A DNA stretch of 64,000 nt from contig NC_133121.1 in the NCBI RefSeq assembly GCF_033568475.1, positions 79,504,589 to 79,568,588 of the forward strand, given 5' to 3'. Source of the stretch: Henckelia pumila (Eukaryota; Streptophyta; Magnoliopsida; Lamiales; Gesneriaceae). Positions 1 to 10,989 of the stretch are shown here, piece after piece (position 1 is the first letter of the stretch; each line of letters opens with the position of its first letter). A program made the translations under genes and the position numbers. The notes beneath the pieces are model-generated. The model did not search any database, was not told where the DNA came from, and saw only the letters and a list, made by a program, of their open reading frames with translations.

Positions 1-904
1 TTTCTAGTCGGTTTTACAATATGTTAATTATCAGAGTGATCGAATTCGAAACCTCCTCTGTACAAATTGGAATCGATTAACAAGCAAACAAATAACTGGC
101 CAAGAAATTTGTAAGGCAAAGATAAATCTGATAATCAATAAAATAAAATCAACTCTGAAAAATCCCAAACAAACATCCAAGTTTTCTACATGAATTTGTT
201 CGGCCCAATCACGCCGTCTTGGTTGAAAATAAACTACTCAATAATTAAAAACAATAATTCAAAAATAAAAATAAAAAAAAGAAAAGAAAGAAGAAATCTT
301 CTTTCCCAAGCCTTGTAGCCGCCTCCTCTTGCGTTGTCTGCGCTCTGGAGTTTCCGAAACCCTTAAAAATATGTTATATCTTGTATATATATGGTCCGAA
401 ACGCCTATCAGTTAATTTCCTCTCAAAACAAGGATTTTTCGGAACACATATGACCCCCGAACACGCGCGCGCGCGCAGGAGAAGCCTCGCGCGCGCGCAG
501 AAGTTAAAAACAGAGATCTGATCACGAAACTCGCGCGCGCGCGAGCTTGATTCTCGCGCGCGCGCAGTACAAGTTTTCTACACCGAGCGACGATTTTCAA
601 AAATTCATATCTCAAGATCCAGCCGTCGGATTGAGCTGAAATTTGGACAGCAGCTTCAAAACATCGTGACTTCATTCTGACCAGTGGAGATCGGATTTGG
701 ATCCCTCAAAAATTAAATATGATTTTTTGATCAAGGCTGCTCCGTTATTCTCTCTTCAAAAATCTAATTTCCTACAAAATTAACCGGGAAAGTGAAATAC
801 ACACATATGAACTAAAACACATAAAAACACATAAAAATAATATGAATGCACACAAAATAGACATAAAAATAACATGAAATAATGCATATAAAATGCACTT
901 ATCA
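1..904 (-). mobile_element. Tat/Athila-like gypsy LTR, 5' part (partial)
   Basis: Read on the minus strand, a sequence begins with TGATAAGTGCATTTTATATG at 904 and runs off the left edge of the window. It starts with TG and meets copia LTR sequence exactly at 905. Its layout (AT-rich start, CG-rich block, then a leader with an AAGGGTTT motif and T-rich tract) resembles the second LTR at 46796-52674. No coding domain is visible here, so the Tat/Athila placement is an inference from layout only. It could also be the LTR of another gypsy lineage. Confidence 0.5.
462..567. repeat. Cluster of four (CG)n blocks
   Basis: Four alternating C-G tracts of about 10-15 nt lie at 462-477, 487-499, 530-545 and 554-566, separated by ordinary sequence and mostly followed by CAG or GAG. 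They lie in the upstream part of the minus-strand LTR. The open frame across them on the minus strand (412-675) encodes repeated Ala-Arg and is an artefact of the CG runs. Confidence 0.85.
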
Positions 905-1097
905 CAGAGCAATCTGTTGGTGTCCATAATCTCGATTCGAGATTGGAGGTAAAAATTTATAATTGTTATTTAATTTTTACACACAAAATTTAATCGTAAA
1001 GTTTTGATACCCATTATGGAATCGTTCCATATAAAAATTTTAAACTTCCGCTGCACCGGGTATCAATCCTGATTGATCTGATCGCCGTTCTCCAACA
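905..1097 (+). repeat. Copia-1 5' LTR remnant (3' end only)
   Basis: Positions 905-1097 repeat 8445-8637, ending in CCAACA. The join at 904/905 coincides with the TG end of the minus-strand gypsy LTR, so that LTR, or a deletion reaching to it, removed the rest. Confidence 0.9.
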
Positions 1098-1098
1098 G

Positions 1099-1111
1099 TG
1101 GTATCAAAGCC
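1099..1111 (+). other. Primer binding site (tRNA-Met type)
   Basis: TGGTATCAAAGCC lies one base after the LTR end. It differs by one base from the usual initiator-tRNA-Met complement TGGTATCAGAGCC that is seen intact in Copia-2 and Copia-3. Confidence 0.85.
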
Positions 1112-1221
1112 AGGTTGCTCAGATCAAGCGATTAAATTAATCGGTTGTACAAAAATTTTTAAGCCTCGGTTTTTGAAACAAAATAAATTTTTTTAAAAAA
1201 TAAAATTTTTCGGGCAAAACA

Positions 1222-1358
1222 CGGGCAGCGATTGGATCGCTGCCCGGGGGGCAGCGAGGGTCGCTGCCACGGGCAGCGCACGGCGCTGCGCAGGGCAGCG
1301 ATCGTCGCTGCCCTAGGGGCAGCGACGGGCTGCCCGGGATCGTCCCGGGCGGCCCGCG
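1222..1358 (+). repeat. GC-rich inverted-repeat cluster in Copia-1 leader
   Basis: Within an AT-rich leader this stretch is mostly G and C and contains about five consecutive short inverted repeats built on GGGCAGCGA and TCGCTGCCC, ending with CCCGGGATCGTCCCGGG. Each could fold as a hairpin in the genomic RNA. The equivalent leader in Copia-2 (37780-37880) keeps a shorter, rearranged version, so the block varies in copy number inside the family. See findings. Confidence 0.85.
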
Positions 1359-1574
1359 AAAATTAATTTTTAATTTTAAAATTAAAATTTTAATATGTTA
1401 AAATTCTATTTTTGGTCCGATCGAAAATTGTTTTTGATTGGTCCACGAGGCGTCGGATCGAATTGTTCGAGTCCGAAAATTTTAAAATTTATTTTTGGAT
1501 AAATTTGAATTTTTGGAAAATTTATAAATTTTATCCGTTAAATCAGATTTTATGAAATTAATAATTTTTGGTAC

Positions 1575-1735
1575 AATTGATGATAAGATATGATCTTATG
1601 GAAATATTGAGTAAAATATGATTTTATGTATAAAATTGGATTTTATATGTAAAATATGATTTTATTTGATAAAAAGATAAAATATGATTTTGTATGTAAA
1701 ATAAGATTTTATATATGGAATATGATTTTATCCTT
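1575..1735 (+). repeat. AT-rich degenerate tandem repeat in leader
   Basis: An imperfect repeat of units like AAAATATGATTTTAT recurs about eight times. The reverse complement of the same array is in Copia-2 at about 37410-37560. It is noncoding. Confidence 0.7.
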
Positions 1736-2416
1736 TTAAATTTAAATTGACATTGCATGTTATCCAATAAATTAATTTTGAATTAAATATTATTGGATAA
1801 GGATGATCGATTGCCATGACCAATTTTGTAGGTGTATGTTAGGAATTTACATTTGTTTTTATTGTTGTTGGATTTATTAATGGGCCTGGTTTATGGCCCA
1901 ATATGAATTGTCATATGTAATAAAAGTGGGCTTGGTTTATGGCCCGTTCCCACCCCTTAAAATGTATCCCCTACTTGTCATAGTTATTTATTATAAATAC
2001 ATTAGACTTAGTGGGAGATGAAGATTTGAAGACGGAGGTGGGCCCAGCAGACAATAAAGACTGAAGAAATGTAAATTGGAAGCTCAATGTAATAGGATTG
2101 CATTGCATACCTGCATATTACCTAGGATTGGACTAAGACTCGTGATTGGCAACCACGGGTCGATTAGAAATGGAATCGATCATCCTATATAATATATGAT
2201 ATTATAGTTGTATGCATGTTTTAGACAAAATTGTATGAATCCCGCAAGCATACAAATTTTAAAATGATGAGACAAATTTTCAAAAATTAAAATCCCTCAT
2301 TTTAAATATGATTTAAAATTGATATCAAGATAAATAAAGGAAATTTAAAATTGTTTAAATGTTCCTACCTTCCATCAACGATCAATGTATGAGATGCTAC
2401 CCGCGGATACGGTCCG

Positions 2417-2697
2417 GCTCATATTATTGGGGGGGCCCGTTCGTCGGAAAGCTGTACATTGGATCGACACATGTTGTAAGTTGGGTGGAACTCCCATGGG
2501 ATCGGCTCATATTATTGGGGGATCCACATGGCGACCATCCATCACAACTTAATATTGATGGGTCATCTTGACATGTCACAATAAACGGCGTCATATTATT
2601 GGGCCCTTATTGGACATGAGGTAAAAACGTGGAGGTTGCTTTGGAAGCAATTGGGCTCTACCTTTTGAAAATTATGGTTGGCTGATATTATTCGGGA
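2417..2697 (+). repeat. Four spaced CTCATATTATTGGG repeats in leader
   Basis: GCTCATATTATTGGG or a close variant begins at 2417, 2505, 2588 and 2681, spacing 83-93 nt. All four have counterparts in Copia-2 (about 36440-36730). They lie within about 470 nt of the gag start. Confidence 0.85.
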
Positions 2698-2885
2698 CCA
2701 TAGTTTGTCAATTGGACTCCATGTTCTCACTAAGGAAAACAGTTTTCTGTTTTCACTAGAGGGTAGTGAAATCGTTAAAATAGTGGGAGTGAGATTCATA
2801 AAATAAATTTTGCCTATTTTATGTCTTAGTAAATTAATTAAACAATCACTGATTATTTTCTGTTTTTTTTCAGTATTTCATAAAG

Positions 2886-5800
2886 ATGAATTCACGTAAT
2901 CCACTTTTCTCTATTCTCGAACAAAATAAACTGACTGGCGCAAACTATACGGAATGGTTCCGTAAGTTGAAGATTGTCCTGACTTCGGAGAAGATGCTCT
3001 ACGTGTTAGAAATATCTCCTCCGAAGGAAGCACCAGCTGATTTAAGTCCAGAAGAGTTGGCCAAACTTGATAGATGGTGGGACCATGATATCAAGGCCAA
3101 ATGCTATATGCAAGCCTCGATGTCTGATGAACTCCAGAGGCGATTTGAGGACACCGTGAATGCTGCTGACATTCACGTACAACTCAAGGAACTTTTTGGG
3201 GCTCAATCGAGGGCTGAAAGGTTCGCTACTGTAAAAGAGCTAATGACGTGTTGCATGCGTGAAGGGACTTCGGTCCGTGATCATGGGGTACGAGTGATTT
3301 GACTCATACAGAAGTTGGAGCATGAACTCAACGTGGACTTACTACTTCTATCTCTTCCTTCTTCGTTTGACGGATTTGTGGTGAATTTCAATATGAACAA
3401 GATAGAGGCCTCCCTTGAAGAGATGGTCAATATGCTTGTAACATATGAATCCACTTTAAAGAAGGATAAACCGGCTTTCTTGGTGGGCTCCTCTTCTTCT
3501 GCTAAGAAGGGGCCAAGTACAAAGGGTAAGAAACGTTCTGCCCCACCCAAGAAAATCGAACCCGAGAAGAAGTACAAGACAAAGGCTTCAAACATGGAAA
3601 AGTCCAAGGATGTTTGCCATTACTGCAAGAAGCCCGGTCATTGGAAGCGTAACTGCAAGGAATATCTAGAGCAGTTGCGAACTGCGAAGGGTATGTTCTA
3701 TATAGAAATAAATGTTTCACTTGATACTACTTCTTGGGTATTGGATACCGGATGTGGATCTCACATTTGCAATGATTTGCAGGTGATGACAAGAAGTCAC
3801 AAGCTTAGAATGGGTGAGACCCAGCTGAGGCTTGGAAATGGTTCCAGAGTTGAAGCTAAAGCTGTGGGAGATGTTTATTTAATTTTGCAGAACGATTTTA
3901 AGTTACTTTTGAGAGATGTTTTATTTGTTCCAGATTTGATTAAAAACATTATTTCTGTTTCTATGCTTGATAGAGATGGTTTTTCTTGCAATTTTGTGAA
4001 TGGGATTTGCAATATTTACAAGAATGAATGTTTGATTGGAAATGGATAACTTGAAAACGATCTATATAACTTAAAATTGAAAGACGTTCTAATAAATTAT
4101 GTTGATAAACCGGCAACAACAAACAAAAGGAAAATCGATAGTCAAAACCCGGCAAACCTTTGGCATGCTAGGCTAGGTCATATTTCCTCAAGGAGGATGA
4201 ACAAGCTAGTGGGAGAGGGCATGTTTGATATGTCTGATATTAACTCTCTACCTACTTGTGAGTCCTGCCTGAAAGGAAAAATGACTAAATCTCCTTTTAA
4301 GGGAAAACCTGAGCGTAATCAAAATCTGTTGGATTTGATCCATACAGACGTTTGTGGTCCATTTAGAATTGGTACTCAATATGGCCACACCTACTTCATT
4401 ACCTTTACTGATGATTATTCTAGGTATGGGTATTTATATTTAATGAAATATAAGTCTGAAGCATTTGAAAAGTTCAAAGAATTCAAGGCTGAAGTAGAAA
4501 ACAAGCTAGGTAAAAGTATTAAAGCACTTCGATCGGATCGAGGTGGAGAATACTTAAGCACCGAGTTTTTGGACTATCTGAAAGAGAATGGGATTCTCTC
4601 TCAGTGGACTCCTCCTATGACACCTCAGCTGAATGGTGTATCGGAGCGTCGTAATCGAACTTTGTTGGACATGGTTCGATCCATGATGAGCTTCACTGAG
4701 CTTCCACCTTCGTTTTGGGGCTATGCGCTTGAAACGGCAGTATTGTTCTTGAACAACGTCCACACCAAAGCAGTGGACAAAACACCATACGAGTTATGGA
4801 ATGGCAAAGCTCCTAAGTATTCGTACTTGAGGATTTGGGGATGTCCTGCTTACGTGAAGCAGACAGTGGGAGATAAGTTGGATAGTCGATCCACCTTATG
4901 TTATTTTGTAGGGTATCCGAAGAATTCAATCGGATATTATTTCTATCATCCTGCTGAAACAAAGGTGTTTGTTTCAAGGAATGCCACCTTCTTGGAGAAG
5001 GAGTTCTTATTGGATAAGAAAGGCGAGATGATGGAACTCGAAGAAATTCGAGAAGAACCCAAAATACAAAATAATGATCCTACACCTCAGGAACCATTGA
5101 TAGACACGCCTATACTTAGAAGATCCGAGAGGACTTCTAGACCTCCTATTCGATATGGTCTTCTTCTTGAAGGGGATCAAGATGAACCCGACGTTGGATG
5201 TGATCCAAGAAACTTCAAGGAAGCAATTTCTGATGCGGATTCAAATTTATGGCTTGAAGCTATGCAGTCGGAAATAGATTCGATGCATACAAACCAAGTT
5301 TGGTCTTTAGTAGATCCTCCCGATGGAATTGTTCCAATAGGGTGTAAATGGATCTACAAGAGAAAGCTTGGGCCTGATGGTAAGGTATTGACCTACAAGG
5401 CGCGATTGGTGGCGAAAGGTTATACTCAAAGACAAGGAGTTGACTATGATGAAACCTTTTCACCAGTTGCAATGTTCAAGTCCATAAGAATCCTTATTGC
5501 CATAGCTGCTTGGTATGACTATGAGATATGGCAAATGGATGTGAAGACTGCATTTTTTAATGGAAACATTAAGGAAGAGATCTATATGACGCAGCTTGAG
5601 GGATACACATCCATGGGAAGCGAGCATAAGGTATGCAAGCTTCAAAGATCAATCTATGGTCTAAAACAAGCATCAAGAAGTTGGAACCAGAAATTTGATG
5701 AAACAATAAAGGATTTTGGTTTCATCAAGAACCCGGAGGAACCATGCGTGTACAAGAAAGTAGTTAAGGATGCTGTGACATTCTTAGTACTTTATGTTGA

Positions 5801-6779
5801 TGACATCTTACTCATTGGAAATGACGTAGGGATGTTGCAGTCAACAAAGATATGGTTATCAGGTAGATTCTCGATGAAGGATTTGGGTGAGGCATCCTAT
5901 ATTCTAGGGATACAGATCTATAGAGATAGATCTAAGAGAATGATAGGACTCACTCAAGCAACCTACATCGACACCATATTGAAACGGTTTTCAATGGATG
6001 GGTCCAAGAGAGGACATCTACCTATGTGTCATGGAGTTTCTCTATCCAGGTCTATGTGTCCCAGGACTGATGAAGAGATAGAAAAAATGACACATGTACC
6101 ATATGCGTCAGCCATAGGTAGTATCATGTATGGAATGATATCTACCAGACCGGATATAGCATTTGCTCTGAGTGTCACGAGCAGATATCAAGCTAATCCC
6201 GGTCAAATGCATTGGAAAGCCGTGAAGGACATTCTTAAGTACTTACGAAGGACTAAGAATATGTTCATGGTATATGGAGGAAGAGAACTAAAATTGGAAG
6301 GCTATACCGACTCTAGCTTCCAAAGTGACGTGGATGACTCGAAGTCAACCTCTGGATTTGTGTTCATGCTCAATGGCGGTGCTGTCTCTTGGAAGAGTTC
6401 CAAGCAGGACACCACAGCAGATTCCACCACTGAGTCAGAATACATTGCAGCATCAGCTGCTGCTAAAGAGGCCGTTTGGATGAGGAATTTTGTTCAAGAG
6501 TTGGGTGTCATTCCTGAAGTTGTTGGTCCAGTCCCGGTGTACTGTGACAACACGGGTGCCGTTGCTCAGGCAAAGGAATCAAGGTCTCATCAAAGATCCA
6601 AACACGTACTGAGGAAATACCACATTATCCGGGAGATTGTGGAAAGAGGAGACATCACTGTCGAAAGAGTGGCCTCTGCAGACAATATCGCTGATCCACT
6701 TACTAAGCCCTTGCCAGGACCATTATTTGACAAACATCGCGAAGCAATGGGTCTACGTAGTATGACTAGTTGGCTTTAG
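2886..6779 (+). pseudogene. Copia-1 gag-pol polyprotein, two in-frame stops
   Basis: One frame of 1297 codons runs from the ATG at 2886 to the TAG at 6777-6779, broken only by TGA at 3300-3302 (codon 139, in Gag) and TAA at 4047-4049 (codon 388, between protease and integrase). Domains in order: Gag; CCHC zinc knuckle at about residues 243-257 (CHYCKKPGHWKRNC); protease with DTG near residue 286; integrase with the HHCC finger (WHARLGH...CESC) and DDE core (HTDVCGPF, SDRGGEY, NGVSERRNRT); RT with intact YVDD at residue 970; RNase H (GYTDSS, TTESEY, DNTGAV). Copia-2 has CAA (Gln) at the second stop, so that one is a C-to-T change. Catalytic residues are intact, but the stops prevent a full-length product. 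Known role of the family: coat protein, maturation, reverse transcription and integration in virus-like particles. Confidence 0.93.
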
Positions 6780-6780
6780 G

Positions 6781-6793
6781 GCAAGTGGGAGAT
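6781..6793 (+). other. Polypurine tract of Copia-1
   Basis: GCAAGTGGGAGAT directly precedes the TG of the 3' LTR and directly follows the pol stop. The same tract flanks the LTR of Copia-2 and, as AGTGGGAGAT, that of Copia-3. It is the expected plus-strand primer. Confidence 0.85.
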
Positions 6794-8637
6794 TGAAAGA
6801 GTGGGTGCCCGGTGAGCCAACTTGTGGCTAAGGGCTTTGATGACTCTTTGTATAAACAATCTTTTGTTTAATATAATTTACACTTTTATTAATGGCAATG
6901 ACTTTATCTTTCTTCATATTGTTATATTGTGATATACTATTGTTGTTTTGATAAAGACCTTGAATATACTATAGTGTATGTAAGATGTGGTAGTACATGG
7001 GGATGTCTATCATGAAACACATCTTATAGTCACTGTATATTCTAAACTGTTCCTATTCGATTGAGCCGTCCGATAATAAGGATAAGGATCGCTCGAGTTT
7101 GAGACTAGCATTTGCGATGCAGAGTACCACGTTTCATTGGTAAGGAACATAGAGATGTTCGAAGCATGCAAATGGATATTCATACGATGAATGATCGAAC
7201 TACCCTATCCGGACTTTCCAAGTGGTTATCACTTATCGAGTGGATAAAGTCCGCGATTTTGGTTGTACACCATTAGTCCTTACTACTTGAAACATCATTG
7301 AGACTCTATATCCTAGTATTGTGCTTTGACTCGTTTACCGACTCTATTGGGGTCATCAGGTGTCGGGATTGGGTACAGTTACAACACATATAGGAGTCGA
7401 TGCTTTGTTGTCAAGGATTCACCACATACTTGCGAGTGTGGATATCCTATGCGATCTGAGGAGATATTAGTGTGACGAATCTCTGGCCAGAGTACATGAT
7501 GTGTTTTAAGAAATGGTTTCTTAGTAGCACATGCGATGTCACTATTTGATCTTCAAGATGTATTGCATAGTTATCGAATCTCGAACGACTCTCGATTTAC
7601 CAATGGTTGTTGATTCGATCGGGATATATGGATAAAGGGACCGTACTGTACGCTAACCAAAATCTATTGGTTCTTGCAGGCACTATCAGTGATACCTAGG
7701 GAATCATGGGGCGATGTTGCTAGGCGCTCTTACCATGATTCGATGGGCAAGTCGGAAATTGTTGTTCCGAGTCACAAGGAGTTGTGAGCCCACGGCTAGT
7801 TGTATCCCTGAACCATTAAGGGTCACACAGAGTAATGGATTTTTAATCCCCGTTGAGATAGTTAAATTTAAAGAGTTAAATTTAATGAACAAAGAAGTTG
7901 GACTTCTTATTTAAGAGTAGAGGAGTAAGATTTCCTAAAATGACATAGGGATGGGCATTTTTGAAATCACTGAATTCGGATTCAGAAAAATTTATCTTGA
8001 CTTTAAAAGGTGCAGAATTGGTTTCTGTGCACATTGGTGAAATCGGTTTATCAATCGGAGTCATGATGAATTTTATATTAATTTCTGAACATGCGGGCTT
8101 TGCTTGTCGGGCTTGAACTTATGACTAATGGGCCCTAAGCTGTTAGCGGCCTACATTATAAATAAGTTATTGCAGTACAAAAATTACACACAACAGGTCA
8201 CAAAATAATTTTCGAAAACCCTGTTTTTCTTAAGTGTGGCCGCCGCCCCCCTCTCCTCTGCTCGGAAAAATCCAGTCTGTGAATTTTGAATTACAGTCTG
8301 GTTTAACGGATCAAATTCGTTAATTCTCTTCGTAGAAACTTCTGATAGATTTTCTAGTGCAATCTATCAGAGGGATTAAATCTCTGTTCGTGGACCTGAT
8401 TGAAGAACAGTTCGTCCATCAGTTCCAGGGATATACAACAAGAGCAGAGCAATCTGTTGGTGTCCATAATCTCGATTCGAGATTGGAGGTAAAAATTTAT
8501 AATTGTTATTTAATTTTTACACACAAAATTTAATCGTAAAGTTTTGATACCCATTATGGAATCGTTCCATATAAAAATTTTAAACTTCCGCTGCACCGGG
8601 TATCAATCCTGATTGATCTGATCGCCGTTCTCCAACA
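6794..8637 (+). repeat. Copia-1 3' LTR (1844 bp)
   Basis: It begins TGAAAGAGTGGGTGCCC and ends CCAACA. It is clearly homologous over its length to the Copia-2 LTRs (30992-32832 and 38004-39844) but visibly diverged, marking a separate subfamily. No coding content. Confidence 0.93.
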
Positions 8638-8881
8638 CCTGATTGAAGAATTGTTCGTCCATCAGTTCCTGGGATATACAACAAGAGCAGAGTTTTCTGT
8701 TGGTGTCCATAATCTCGTTTCGAGATTTCAAGGTAAAAATTTAATTGTTATTTAATTTTTACACGCACAATTTAATCGTAAAGTTTTGATACCCATGATA
8801 TGGAATCGTTCCATATAAAATTTTAAAACTTCCGCTGCACCGGGTATCAATTCTGATTGATCTGAACACCGTTTTCCAACA
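8638..8881 (+). repeat. Extra copia LTR 3'-end fragment
   Basis: It repeats the last 240 bp of the LTR immediately after the Copia-1 3' LTR, starting at CCTGATTGAAGAA (as at 8395) and ending CCAACA. Its sequence (GAACACCGTTTTCCAACA) is closer to the Copia-2 subfamily than to the LTR it abuts, so it comes from another copy and is not a simple duplication. Confidence 0.85.
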
Positions 8882-9472
8882 GGCTATACTCTGATCAACC
8901 GAAAAACCACAATTCAGCAAATCAATCATAATCAACTCATAACAATAGTAATATAACCGTTTCAACTCAAAACCAACAAATCACATAGACCCCATTTTCG
9001 AACAACACTACAAAATTCATATCAAATCCGAATATTATTCTTTTTCCGATCCGTCTTCGAAATAACGATCTATGCTAGCTCATATACGACATATCCGAAA
9101 ATCATACGATTCTAACAACATCCGAAAATTGAAGTATATCCGATCGAAGAGATACTTATGATAGAACGAAGCTCTCGGTGTCGGGATTGCAAAACTATCT
9201 TCGGAATAAAATTTTGTCGGACGGATCGAGCGGAAACCGGGAGCAAAAGAGCTTGACGATCTCGTTTCTTCTTCAATGGAGGGTGGACGGTTTGGAGTGG
9301 AGAAGGAGAAGTGAAGAATGAGCCTAGTCATGCTTCCAAACTTAAGACTAAGTCAAATATCTCAATTTTGCATTTTAGAACCTGAAAATTCCAAAATTTC
9401 AATTTAACCCCTAATCAAATATCAAATCAGCCCTCAATTTCTGTAATCTTCGATTATCTCAAATAAGTTTAA
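8882..9472. other. Noncoding stretch, possible gypsy LTR relic
   Basis: No reading frame with recognisable protein similarity. On the minus strand it resembles the transcribed part of a gypsy LTR (AG-rich block followed by CATCCGAAAAT-type sequence). I could not find its ends. Confidence 0.3.
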
Positions 9473-10252
9473 TTAAGATAAATTTGGGGCATTGCACAAA
9501 TCATGCGGTACTTTGGAAGAATCTTGATGTATCAATCTTTGCCTCTTTTCTTGAACGACGATTGAGAAAATCTTAGATATGATAGGAATGGGGTCCATCA
9601 TCAGTATTTGAGTGCGAACTTGAGCATAAGACTCATTTAAACCCATCAAAAATTTCATCACACATTCCTAATTTTGATGATCCACTCATTCCTTCATTGA
9701 ACCACAATGACATACTGAAATCGGTTGAAAGTCTTTTATTTCATCCCACAGTATTCTAAACCGAGTGTAATATGTACTTATGTCCATTGATCCTTGATGT
9801 AAGCTAGCGAGCAGCTGCTTGATCTGAAAAATCCTAGGTGCATTACTTTGATGAAAGCGATTTCGTAGATCCACCCATGCTTCAGACGCAGTAGGAATAT
9901 ACATCAAGGTATCACTGATATCCTTTGCAAAAGAATTCAATATACAGGAGAGGACCATACTATTTCATCGTATCCAGGATCCAAAAAGTAAATCATATGG
10001 AGGTGGTTGTCGGATAGTGCGATCGATAAAACCTAATTTGTTCTTTGCTGTGAGCGCCATAGTCATGGCTCTGCTCCATATGTTGTAATTCGCTCCTGTG
10101 AGATGATTTAGAACTAGATTCAAATTAGGATGATCGGCATTTGACAAGTAAAATGGACTGCTCAAATCCTCAACACTGATTTTGCCGTTGGAAGCATTCG
10201 ATCCTTGATGTTGGATTGGAGGCACATATTGATTTCCTCTCGCCATAATCAA
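9473..10252 (-). pseudogene. Copia-type gag remnant (retrotran_gag family)
   Basis: Three open segments in one frame (10252-9965, 9958-9686, 9661-9473) make a broken copia Gag of about 260 residues. The likely start is MARG at 10246. Motifs in order: DHPNLNLVLNHLTGANYNIW, then AKNKLGFIDRTI, then a UBN2-like stretch with VDLRNRFHQSNAPRIFQIKQ, then MKFLMGLNESYAQVRTQIL. This is Gag of the Ale/Ivana type, unlike the Gag of the other three copia elements here. Protease, integrase and RT are missing; the sequence stops before the zinc knuckle. It is a truncated, dead copy. Confidence 0.85.
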
Positions 10253-10302
10253 ACAAAGAAAATACAGAGATTGCTGCAGAAATTAAACCTTCTCTGTTGC
10301 CA

Positions 10303-10524
10303 TATTAGAAATCAATATAGAGAGAAGATTGAAAAATATGAATCTTCATGTATTTATGAAGAACACGGAATTCCATTGATGAAGAGCAAAGCTCTGCTTT
10401 CTGGTAATACAAAATATGAATAATCTTTCTAATTAAGAAAACCAAACTAATTGTCTATTTATACAATGGAAAGAAGAAGGAAAGCGTGTTTCTCCTATCT
10501 AACACTTCTAACTAATATTTAACA
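10303..10524 (-). repeat. Short 5' LTR of the gag-remnant copia element
   Basis: On the minus strand TGTTAAATATTAGTTAGAAG starts at 10524. A TATA motif (TGTATAAATAG) lies near 10473, and at 10302 a degraded primer site (TGGCAACAGAG) begins just upstream of the gag ATG. The right-hand dinucleotide is TA instead of CA. The size (222 bp) fits Ale-type copia LTRs. The ends are inferred. Confidence 0.55.
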
Positions 10525-10989
10525 CTTTTCTTCAACTATTTTAATAAAATAATTAAGAATAAAATAGTATTTACCCCATAAACATAGGGATCCACTATTT
10601 TTTTTATAGTGTTTTTCCTTGAAGAAATTAATTATTTAGTTTAATAATTAGTTTTTTCCGATGATTAAGATGCAATGATTCCATGATCTTACTTTGCAGT
10701 ATCTATTTCAAAAAAAAAAAAAGCTTTGCAATATCAAAGTGCGTAGCATAGTAAATAAATAAATAAATAAATAAATTTAATATTGCTGGTTGCTGCTAAT
10801 TAATAATGAAAAAGCGAAACGTAAACATTTGGCTGCTAAAAAATACATATGATCCATAATCGAGAATCCAACATTGCAGCAAGTGTATGGATCGGATCCT
10901 CGTCTGGCCATTTTCTTCTTTGAATTGATCATCGATCATTATTCCATTTTATTGCGACCTTTCAATAACTTTCACGTTTACTAGTTCTT
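10525..10989. other. AT-rich intergenic sequence with (TAAA)n
   Basis: No gene recognised. A TAAA microsatellite of about six units lies at 10751-10777, and a short poly-A run at about 10710-10721. This is the upstream flank of the NLR pseudogene; no convincing promoter seen. Confidence 0.6.

Larger units (their letters stand above)
905..8637 (+). mobile_element. Copia-1, Ty1/copia retrotransposon, 5'-truncated
   Basis: The element has a 193-bp remnant of the 5' LTR (905-1097), a tRNA-Met primer site, a 1.77-kb leader, a gag-pol frame with two stops, a polypurine tract and a complete 3' LTR (6794-8637, 1844 bp). The 5' LTR remnant matches the last 193 bp of the 3' LTR almost perfectly, so the missing 1.65 kb was lost after insertion. 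No target duplication can be checked because the left end is gone. The gag-pol order protease, integrase, RT, RNase H defines copia. The long LTR and Gag sequence suggest the Angela/TAR group, without certainty. Copia-2 at 30992-39844 is the same family. Confidence 0.93.

Noticed and set aside
412..675. ORF with Ala-Arg repeats as an arginine-rich protein
   Set aside because: It is produced by (CG)n tracts in an LTR; no start context or homology.
2417..2697. Spaced repeats as a CRISPR-like array
   Set aside because: Only four imperfect 14-15-nt boxes with 70-nt spacers in a plant retrotransposon leader; no CRISPR features.
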